Origin: Periplaneta americana
Taxonomy: Eukaryota; Arthropoda; Insecta; Blattodea; Blattidae
Direction of reading: 5' to 3'
Assembly: GCF_040183065.1 (NCBI RefSeq)
Contig: NC_091117.1
Coordinates: 102,311,501-102,375,500 of the forward strand
Length of the DNA stretch: 64,000 bases
Shown one piece after another: positions 56,521 to 64,000 of the stretch. The position numbers and the translations under genes are program-made. The notes under the pieces were generated by a model that saw nothing but the letters and a program-made list of their open reading frames with translations, was not told the DNA's origin and made no database searches. Each line of letters starts with the position of its first letter. Positions within the stretch are counted from its first letter, which is position 1.

Positions 56521-57924
56521 GAGAAGAGAGACTAACCGCATTAGCTATATTTTCCATTGTAAATATTATGTTAAACGACATATCGGATTTTAATAAGAAG
56601 ATGATTCAAAAGTTTGCAACCTACAAGACAAGGCGCATGGAACTAATTTTTAAATAAAGTAAGTTGCTTGGTTTAGTTTTGTATGCAGCCCCTCTTAATT
56701 CAATACCCACGAGCCGCCGCTGGTTTTCACTTCCACTCATTGTTGGATAATTGCACAAATTAACAATTACAAGGAAATTCACAAATTCGCAGTATTTTTC
56801 GCGCACACTACAGCATCACACGTGTTGGAAGAGACTAGCTACTAACACATAACCAGAACCGTTTTACTGAAGTGGGAATGGGAAATAATCAGTTAGGAAA
56901 GCGAGAACACTGCATCCACTCACGTGGTCTGTGTTGCCACATGTACATTTTGCAAGTTCAGTATCACATGCTTTTGAAGAATGTCAGTTCTTGTAAAGTC
57001 ATACCGCTCTGGTCATACTATCATTATTGTTCAAAGCAGCAGGTGACCGATTAATTTTTTATGTTAAAAATAATGTAGTTTGGAGTAGTTTCAATTTCAA
57101 ACATATTTGTACAAAACTGACAACTTGGCTGTTGTCCTGTCTAGTACACAATGAATGGAAGTGAATTTCAGGGGCCAAAAAGATCTGCGATACTAACGTA
57201 GAACTACTTCCTCTTTGTTTTATATAAATCTAACTTCAACTTTCAGATATCCTCGAAAGTTTCAAACCATGAATAGTAGCTTATATAAAGTGCAATGTAT
57301 AATATTTTATTTTGTAATTAAACAAAAAAAAAAGTTTATATGGTGTCTTTCATAGCTTTGTGTTAAAACTGTTTTTATTGTGCCTCCTCCTAGATGTGTT
57401 ATAGTCTGGTTGAATGCAGCATCGTTAGATGATAGCGGTAGCGAGCTTGCTGCACGACCAGTCGGTTTCTATATTTCCAGCCCATGCGCTCATTCAGAGG
57501 AGGATCTCCTCCCTCTCCGTTCATTTACTTGCTTTAAAACTCTGCTTCTGTCTCTCGCCGCTAGTGCGCTGTTGTCTATGCAGTAAAGGAGGAAAGAATT
57601 GACTTTTCTCCACATAAACAAACTCGCATCTTTCTCGCAGTTTTATAGCAGTACATGATTGCGCGTCGTTTAAAACTCGATCAACCAAGGTTTTCTTATA
57701 GCTGTGAACTTAAAAATTATCGAATCTTCCTCGAATTTCATGGCATATATTTCATTTGGTATTTACTTTCAAAAGAAGAAAAATGTGAGGAGGACATTCC
57801 TCCCTTCCCTCCTCCGAGAAACCGCCACTGAACTAAATACACAATATCGCCAACATAAGGGCATGACGTCGGCTTGTGGCGTTAGAAGAAGACTTTTTTT
57901 CTCTCTCTCTCTACTTCGTTCTGA

Positions 57925-58430
57925 ACATTACTGAGAGATAGCACCACTGTTAGCGACAACGTTAGGTAGGGTTTGATGAGGAGATAGATACTGTATTAAT
58001 CTAAATTAGGCACACGGACAGTAATAAGACTTATTAATATTTTGAAATAAACCTGTACTCTCATTAGGGTTATGTTTATTTTTAAAAGTATTTTGAAGTA
58101 TATTCTCATTAGTATTATGTTGTTTCTTATCAATATTTTCAAATATATTGACGTTAGAATTAGATATTGTTATTTTTCTTATTAAGAAAGAACCTTGTTT
58201 TCGACTACCGGTATGTTTTACTCTCCCTCGGCGTGTATTTGCGTAAATATTGCGAGTACATTACGTGGCTTAGATGAGGAGATCGCTAAATGACATGAGG
58301 TTGTGGAATGTGACAAGGTTAGAGAGGGTTTGATGACGAGATAGATACTAAGAGACATGAGGTCGAGGAATGTGACAAGGTAAGGTTAGGTTAGGTTAGT
58401 TGAAGGGTTGGCCAAGTGACAGGAGATTTT
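57925..58430. repeat. dispersed repeat, inverted copy of 7712-8180
   Basis: Blocks matching the reverse complement of 7712-8180: attactgagagatagcacca then gttaggtagggtttgatgag (57929-57983), and agatgaggagatcgctaaat then gacatgagg (58272-58302). Near-repeats within the block (gaggagatagatact / gacgagatagatact) suggest internal duplication. Nature unknown. Confidence 0.65.
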
Positions 58431-59392
58431 AATATAAACTATGCTATCATATTTTATATTGTTGACAAAACTTATCAATTTAAACATAAGATTTCATTTC
58501 ATTCTCCATGTAGCCTACTAATTCAAATTACCGTATATCATATTGTACTTAATAAATAATTTGTAACTTTAAACATAAACCGTTTCATTTACATATTACT
58601 CGTATGTAATACAAAAATGTTATATGACGAGGTATTTTCTCTAGGCCAAAAATAAGACGGCAATGCGGTCATATTTCCGCAAATTTAGCCTACTTTCGTT
58701 TATTTCAATGATATTCCCTGAAACATACCTTTTTTTCCCCCCTTTATTTTGTTGTGATAACCTACTATATGATCTTACTACATTTGTATTTTCTTTCAGT
58801 GTATTCAAAACACCGCCGTTATATTCTGTAAACCTTGCACTTGACTAGTGCAGTCAATTATTTAACAATATAGTCATGGATAAATATATTATATATTCAT
58901 CCATGATATAGTCGCGAATTTTACTACCACCACCATTTCGATTGTCTTTTGTTTCACACGCCTCGGTACGACCCGGTGACTAGTGGTCAACGTAGTCGGT
59001 GTTGCTCTACCATGCGCATTATCCAGTTGTTCCAGAAACAATTTGTGGTGGAGTCGGTCCTAAGTTAGATATAAAGTCTTGTAATCATATAAGAAGATAC
59101 TGATTTTAATGTTTTGCTACCGATAGCCTCCCTACATGGTATGCAACTAACATTATTTGTAACTTTGGGTGAGGTGTTTTATGACCCGATTTTCTACAGT
59201 AGTCATTAGAATGTCATTAGAATTATATTTAAATTGTGGTTATATTGAAAATAGCAGGATGTTCTTGTGAAAGTAATTATATATCATGTAACTTACCACT
59301 TAGGTGCCATACTATAGGGTGAATAGATTATGAGTTTGCCGCTCGCGCGCTGTCAGCCCAGCCACAGCAGAAAGCGTAGGAACGCGTCATCA
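58431..59392. other. anonymous DNA with one palindrome
   Basis: A strong palindrome spans about 58869-58912 (atatagtcatggataaatat pairs with atattcatccatgatatagt). No frame longer than about 61 codons and no recognised element. Confidence 0.45.
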
Positions 59393-59400
59393 GTCTAAGG

Positions 59401-59582
59401 CAGTGGTCATCAACACTCGCTGAAATGTGTAAAGGGTAAGCAGTGCTTCGTAATATGCCCCGTCGTGCAGCAGCAAGACGGAGAGAGCATACCCGCCAGC
59501 AGTCACGGATGCACGCTAGTGCAATGTTTTATCCGCAGGTAAGAGACGATAGCCCGAGAGTGCACTGTGCTGATGATCGTTG
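59401..59582. mobile_element. 182-bp miniature hAT element
   Basis: Ends: cagtggtcatcaacac on the left and, from the right, caacgatcatcagcac, with 12 of 16 identical. A perfect 8-bp TSD, gtctaagg, lies at 59393-59400 and 59583-59590. Internal words (ctgaaatg, gcaggtaagaga, gagagtgcactgt, gatgat) are shared with the 1530-bp element at 35201-36730, so it is a deletion derivative of that family. Confidence 0.92.
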
Positions 59583-59590
59583 GTCTAAGG

Positions 59591-59670
59591 CAGCGGTTCC
59601 CAAACTTTTTCAGCCATGGAGCCCTTTTTGAAGCAAAAGTTTCTCGTGGAGCCCCAAGAAATGTTTACTT
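59591..59670. other. possible single terminus of another hAT-like element
   Basis: Immediately right of the gtctaagg duplication stands cagcggttcccaaacttttt followed by cagccatggagccctttt. This resembles a common hAT-type terminal phrase, but no partner end was found, so element and orientation are uncertain. Confidence 0.35.
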
Positions 59671-60026
59671 TTTAGCTTTATCTTGTTACGTTTTATGAAG
59701 CATATTTCAAACGATACATAAACAGAAGTATGAATATATATACTATATGGGCACCTTAGTACTATTTCGGGTGCAATATCTTTAGTTTTTTTCTAATAAT
59801 TAATTTTACAGCTGGGATATGTTTCTGAACAATTTAGCTATATTATATAAGAATCCTGACTGCTTACTCCTAAACGTATGCAAGTAAAACTGAAAAATGC
59901 AAGTTAATGTGTTTTGCTCATATTTCCCCGAGTGTGGGGGTAAAATGGGCATTAACGATGTGAATCACAATCAATTGAAAGAAGTGAAAAAAACACTTAA
60001 AATACTTCAAAATATAACTGTATTAA

Positions 60027-61663
60027 CTATATTATATATTGTATATGCAATTTGTGATGGTTACTGCGTAAGACCTTTGGCAGATGAATGACGTTTGGAG
60101 ATTCTAAGACATTTGAATCAGTGGAAGGAATTGTATGAACTGTAGGTTTGTCACCTGATGCTGCAGTGTCAATGTAAGCATAATCAGGAATGATACTCAT
60201 GTGCAGTGGAAAAGGGCCTGAAGCTCGGAAGGCATTTACAGCCAGACATACATTGACAGATCTGTCCCATGCTTCTTTGACAATGGAAGCAAACTCGACC
60301 TTCGTAAAAGGTCTCCTATGTTGCCTGAAAAAATTTGTAGCACCACTGTTGTAAGCTTTCTTCAGAGAACTAAACAGACCCCTATCTGCTGATTGAAGCC
60401 AGGCTGTGGTGTGTGGAGGAAGACAAAACATGCATAATCCGTTTTCTACTGCAAAGTTAAGAGTGTCAGGATTACAACTATGTGAATCACGTCCACCTAC
60501 TATCAAAATTGCAGGTGCATGCTTACTGATGTTGAAATAAACAACGAAATTCTTGATTATTAAGAAAAATATACGAGGTGTGATCATTACATTCTGAGAT
60601 TGTGTCTGCTGTGGGCGAAGGGATCACGTGATTGACACGCGTGCGCAGCAGTGACACTAGACGACCTTGAAGAGAGAAGACACAAAGTTTCGAAGCGCTA
60701 TCTTCATTGAGACCTGTGTTACACAAGGTTTTGATAGCACGCGCATCCGCGCATTTGCGAAATCACGAAACTGGAGCAGAGAGCCAAAGTCAAATTCTTT
60801 GGGAAATCTGAAGCCGTAACCCATGGAATGTTGAAGCAAGCCTACGGGAACGAAGCAGTGAGTCAGGCGAGGTGTTTTGAGTGGCATCCGCCAGAAATGG
60901 GAGAACATTGCTGAAGGACGACGAGAGGCCAGGTCGGCCACACACGTGCAACACTGCCGAAAATGTAAAAAAATTATACAAATTGTGCATAATGATCCTC
61001 ACGTCCGTTTTTAATATGAACGATCACAACTCTGGACAAAAAGCAACGACGACACTGCGCCAGTTCACGGAACTCATAGAGCTCTCGCAACACTCCAGTT
61101 TTGCACCCGTAATAAGATAGTCGTCGTTGCTCACCCCCTTATTCACCAGCTTTGGCCACCTGCGACTTTTTTTGTTTCCGACGATGAAATTTAAGCTAAA
61201 GGTCGCCGTTTTGGCATTGTGAAGGAGATCCAACGCGAATCGCAGAAGGTGCTTGACAGGCTTCAAGAACGCGACTTCCAGGAGGCATTCCAAAAATGGC
61301 AGCCACGTTGGGATCAGTGTATAGCTGCCCAAATGGACTACCTTGAAGGGGATGGCAGCCAAATTTAAATGAGGTAATTTTATTTCCAATTATGGGACAG
61401 GACTCAGAATTTAACGATCACACCTCGTATCTCCGTTAATGTAGGCAGAGTGCTTGTTGAAGTACACCTTACTGACAGCAGGCAGCTATTCTTTCAGTCA
61501 TGTTTGTCCTTGTTCCTTTTATAATGATACTTGGAGGAAAGTAGTTCCCTGCTGCATTGAAGCCGGCCAGAAGGGTAATGGGTTCTCCTTTTTCTTTAGG
61601 GTAAATGCAATGCACTACTTTGTGTTCTTTGGGTGCAATGACATCTTTCGCTCTTGTAATCAT
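60027..61663 (-). pseudogene. pogo-like DDE transposase relic
   Basis: First part (61663-61430): KVVHCIYPKEKGEPITLLAG then FNAAGNYFPPSIIIKGTR and, one frame over, VYFNKHSAYINGD. Second part (about 60572-60027): IKNFVVYFNISKHAPAILIV then GGRDSHSCNPDTLNFAVENG and LCMFCLPPHTTAWLQSADRG. In DDE_1 proteins the pattern is ILxLDGHxSH; here the Asp position is Gly (IVGGRDSH), so the active site is lost even apart from the insertion. The block LQSADRG preserves the third acidic position. Confidence 0.85.
60574..61427 (+). mobile_element. mariner element, 854 bp, internally deleted
   Basis: Inverted ends cgaggtgtgatc on the left and, from the right, cgaggtgtgatcgttaaatt; TA lies at 60572-60573 and 61428-61429. 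Plus-strand peptides: EQRAKVKFFGKSEAVTHGML, SQARCFEWH, then SQKVLDRLQERDFQEAFQKW and QPRWDQCIAAQMDYLEGD near the end. The last block (FQxxFxxWxxRWxxCIxxxGDYFEGD) is typical of mariner transposase C-termini. The central catalytic region is missing. Confidence 0.92.
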
Positions 61664-61760
61664 TTGTAGGCCATTTTCATCAAGATTGAAGAGTCATTTT
61701 TATGAAGTATAATGCTTGCCCATATTCCCCCGAACATTAGCGCCCATGTTACCCCGACAT

Positions 61761-61943
61761 GTAGGGTTTATTTTCAACAGTTGGCTCTACCGTAAACTAT
61801 TCACAAAACAACGTCTGACGGAATAGAACGGCAGTTCAAGATATGTATTCTGTATGCATACTATTAGATTTTAACTATTTTTTAAAGTTCATGTGTAATC
61901 TATTGCATATAACATAGCTAAAATAAGTATTGTGAAATTTTAG
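61761..61943. other. spacer between the two pogo-like elements
   Basis: Anonymous AT-rich sequence with no recognised feature. Confidence 0.4.
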
Positions 61944-62486
61944 TAGGGGAAGTCCGTGTAACTTGGACCAGTGTGTAACTTGATCCACCGATGCAATCAC
62001 TATTTCCAGGATAGTTTGCAAGGTACTTTATACAGCGCTTTGAACCTTCTGCATGGTAGGCAACTGTCCATAAATCTCATTATGCAGGGTTGCCTTGACG
62101 TGGTCATAACGGTGTCCAACATTCTGTCCCCAAATTCTTCAAATCTTTTCACAATAGTTTGACAGCGTGTTGTGCGAAGAAGTTTAGAAATACAAGACTG
62201 CCTTATACATACGAAGAAATACCAGTGTTTGAGGTAAGTTGAGTGAAATTTATATCAATGTTTGTAAAGTAGTTTTTACGTAAATAATTTTTTAGTGTTT
62301 CTTTTACAATGCGTGTAAATTGAACCATCACAAAGCGTGTAACTTGAGCCAATGCTAAAATGTACCAACCCTTACAATATAACAAATTTAGAAGATAAAA
62401 TTGTCCATTATGTCTTCACTAGTGTGAATTTCCAAAAAAAACAGAGGTCAGTGGATGAAAATTTTGTAAGGACATATAATTATAAC

Positions 62487-62514
62487 ATTATTTATATAAT
62501 ATTATATAAATAAT
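62487..62514. repeat. perfect 28-bp AT palindrome
   Basis: The sequence from attatttatataa to ttatataaataat is its own reverse complement, centred at 62500/62501. It lies in the 5' region of pogo-like element 3. Chance is possible in AT-rich DNA; a cruciform is also possible. Confidence 0.9.
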
Positions 62515-62654
62515 AATATTATAAAACATTACTTTAGTTTATTTCAATGTTAATACTATTTTATTTCTTAAATTATGTAATGAGACTTCGTTTCATTTGG
62601 TGGGTCGACAATTACAACTTTTTAACAAATTCTGCTTTCGCCATTACTTTACAG

Positions 62655-64000
62655 ATGACTACAAGACAGGCAAGAAAAGCGAAGGGAGTGTATGGGAAGT
62701 GGAAAGAAGAAAATCTGCAACTCGCTTTAGTTGCAATATCGGAAGGGATTGGCGTCAATGAGGCTGCACGAAGGTATAATATACCTAGTGCCACCCTTAA
62801 AAGATACAACAAAAGGAAGGATGCTAAAATTAGACAGCCCGGTCACCCACTTGACTTGCCACAAGAGGTGGAAAATGATCTTGTGACACATCTTCTGCAG
62901 CTAGAAAAAATGTTCTATGGGTAAATACATTACAGCAACATGTATATTAGGGCCTACATTAGGCCTACAACTTAATTCAATCAAACTTAATATAGGCCTA
63001 ATACTTAATCTGCTTATTCTTTAATTTCAGACTGAGACGGAGAAGTATTATGCAATTAGCATACGAGATTGCAGAGAAGAATAAACTGGCCACTCGGTTC
63101 AACAAGGAAACGAAGTCTGCCGGCAAAGAATGGTTTTCCGGCTTTATGAAGCGCCATCCCGAACTTAGCCTTAGGCAGCCAGAAGCCACATCACTTGCCA
63201 GGGCTTCAGGATTCAACAGGGTTGTCGTCGGCAAGTTCTTTGACATATTGGAACAACTTGTCGACCAACACAAATTAACTGCTGCCAGAATATTCAACAT
63301 GAATGAGACATCCCACAGTGTCGTTCAACGCCAAGAGAAGATTCTGGCACAGAGGGGAAAACATCAGGTTGGAGCCATTTCTTCGTGTGAGCGAGGTCAG
63401 AATGTGACAGGAGTGTATGCCGTGAGTGCGAGTGGCTTCTTTTACCTCCTATGCTGATTTACGCTAGGAAAAAAATGGAGTCTCTCACATTTGGAGCACC
63501 TCCTCACACCATCTTCCGCTGTCAGGATAAGGGATGGATGGATTCTGACACATTCTGTGAATGGATTAGGCACTTCATTAGAACTGTCAAACCCAGCCCT
63601 CAGGAGAAAGTATTGTTGATTTTAGATGGCCACAGTAGCCATACGCAATCGCTCAAAGCGATTGAGATCTGCCGTCAGTACGGTGTGATTATGTTATCTC
63701 TACCGTCGCACTGCACGCACCGTCTCCAACCACTGGACGTGTCGTTCTTCAAACCTCTGAACACATTCATGTCAGCTGCCATATCAACGAAGATGAGGGA
63801 ACTTCCAGGACAGCGGCTGAATGTCCAGCATATTGCCTCACTGGTGGGAGTGGCATTCCCCAGAGCAGCAAATTTGCAGATTGCAATGAATGGCTTCAGG
63901 CACACTGGTCTTTGGCCTGTCGACCGAAATGTGTTTTCAGAGGCTGATTTCGCGCCTTCTTTGGTGACCGATCGGCCTTTGAATGGTAAGCCATCAGCAT
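62655..64000 (+). pseudogene. pogo-like transposase gene (HTH + DDE_1), one intron, partial
   Basis: Exon 1 (62655-62920) encodes a Psq-type HTH: ENLQLALVAISEGIGVNEAA then RRYNIPSATLKRYNKR. The Met is at 62655 right after ttactttacag, suggesting another intron in the 5' UTR. The intron 62921-63030 has gtaaat and tttaatttcag ends; joining it makes MFYGLRRRSIMQLAYEIAEK, the usual continuation. Then come the second HTH region (GKEWFSGFMKRHPELSLRQP) and the DDE domain. The first acidic motif reads NMNETSHS where DETG is usual. The second is LILDGHSSHTQ and the third LQPLDVSFFK. A small frameshift lies near 63446. The changed first Asp and the frameshift make it a pseudogene, though a recent one. 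Confidence 0.85.
62921..63030 (+). other. intron of the pogo-like gene, 110 bp
   Basis: GT at 62921-62922 in ctatgg|gtaaat and AG at 63029-63030 in ttaatttcag|actgag. Splicing rejoins MFYG-LRRRSIMQL in frame across a glycine codon, agreeing with the family's layout. Retention of a clean intron shows the copy was inserted by DNA transposition, not as processed RNA. Confidence 0.88.

Larger units (their letters stand above)
54844..56722 (+). mobile_element. hAT element, deletion derivative, copy 2
   Basis: Ends: caggggcggctttcgaagg on the left and, from the right, cagcggcggctcgtgggt. A perfect 8-bp TSD, gttttcac, lies at 54836-54843 and 56723-56730. Sister of 15985-18106 end to end, including the S2 SINE at the same internal position, but lacking the LINE found there. 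It has about 87 bp extra near 55035-55125. Nested within the outer hAT. Confidence 0.97.
54641..57830 (-). mobile_element. outer hAT element containing another hAT
   Basis: Ends: aagtggcggctcctgcac on the left and, from the right, cagtggcggtttctcgg. A perfect 8-bp TSD, aactaaat, lies at 54633-54640 and 57831-57838. The element at 54844-56722 is inserted in it. Its minus-strand first coding block reads MSGSEN to the right of the nested element and continues VKTYFGQFRKLSLQEQIIDI then QKRRPTLTLS to its left, an N-terminal hAT exon cut exactly at the nested insertion. Net length is about 1.3 kb, so most transposase coding sequence is deleted. Confidence 0.93.
59931..61760 (-). mobile_element. pogo-like element 2, decayed, split by a mariner
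   Basis: Imperfect inverted ends: gtgtgggggtaaaatgggca on the left and, from the right, atgtcggggtaacatgggcg. TA is not clean at the ends. The minus-strand gene is a DDE_1-type (pogo/CENP-B-like) transposase in two parts, separated by a mariner at 60574-61427. Confidence 0.8.
61946..64000 (+). mobile_element. pogo-like element 3, running off the window end
   Basis: It starts just after TA (61944-61945) with ggggaagtccgtgtaacttg followed by a near repeat, gaccagtgtgtaacttgatc. Terminal repeats of this type are common in pogo-like elements (from memory). The gene reads toward the window end. The right terminus lies beyond 64000, so pairing cannot be checked. Confidence 0.75.

Overview
The window looks like nuclear DNA from a large, repeat-rich insect genome. 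It is AT-rich, has long microsatellites, and is dominated by transposable elements (TEs) of types common in insects: hAT, mariner, pogo, P-element and piggyBac-like DNA transposons, several non-LTR (LINE) families, a probable LTR, and tRNA-derived SINEs. The SINE bodies and RTE-type LINE copies resemble, from memory, families abundant in cockroaches and related hemimetabolous insects. The species call is inference; no database was searched.

The window is a set of nested insertions, and many boundaries can be placed to the base by target-site duplications (TSDs). 0-9 kb: a hAT transposase relic, a P-element relic interrupted by a SINE (11-bp TSD) and a small hAT element (8-bp TSD), several miniature elements, a TTAA-flanked piggyBac-like element and LINE scraps. 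9-19 kb: largely anonymous DNA, an RTE LINE copy carrying a SINE and a LINE tail, then a hAT deletion derivative (15985-18106) carrying a truncated LINE and a SINE. 19-26 kb: an I/R1-like LINE interrupted by an RTE-like LINE, a SINE and a hAT element. That hAT (23764-25959, TSD ataataag) has one uninterrupted 494-codon transposase with apparent catalytic residues, the only intact-looking transposase here.

26-37 kb: a TA-flanked pogo-like element containing a probable solo LTR, a SINE and a seven-copy tandem repeat; a second P-element relic; an element with an internal duplication, one copy of which holds a LINE; and a 1.5-kb hAT-like element. 37.0-38.8 kb, minus strand: the only stretch that reads as an ordinary host gene, a probable last coding exon with an open frame of more than 550 codons, a splice acceptor and an AATAAA signal. 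It encodes a Ser/Thr/Gln-rich protein with internal repeats and a basic C-terminus; its function is not recognised.

39-45 kb: a third hAT copy of the same family, containing a mariner and a LINE whose endonuclease/reverse-transcriptase frame has one in-frame stop. 45-49 kb: a hAT element sitting inside a TA-flanked element with about 245-bp inverted arms. 49-58 kb: a SINE, a mariner, a miniature element, and an RTE LINE split by a hAT and followed by a hAT-inside-a-hAT nest. 59-64 kb: a miniature hAT, a decayed pogo-like element split by a mariner, and a second pogo-like gene, with a recognisable 110-bp intron, that runs off the window end.

Apart from the 37-kb exon no host gene is recognised, and the TE genes do not form a pathway. 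The informative content is the insertion history, the one intact hAT transposase, and several shared-ancestry and empty-site comparisons within the window.
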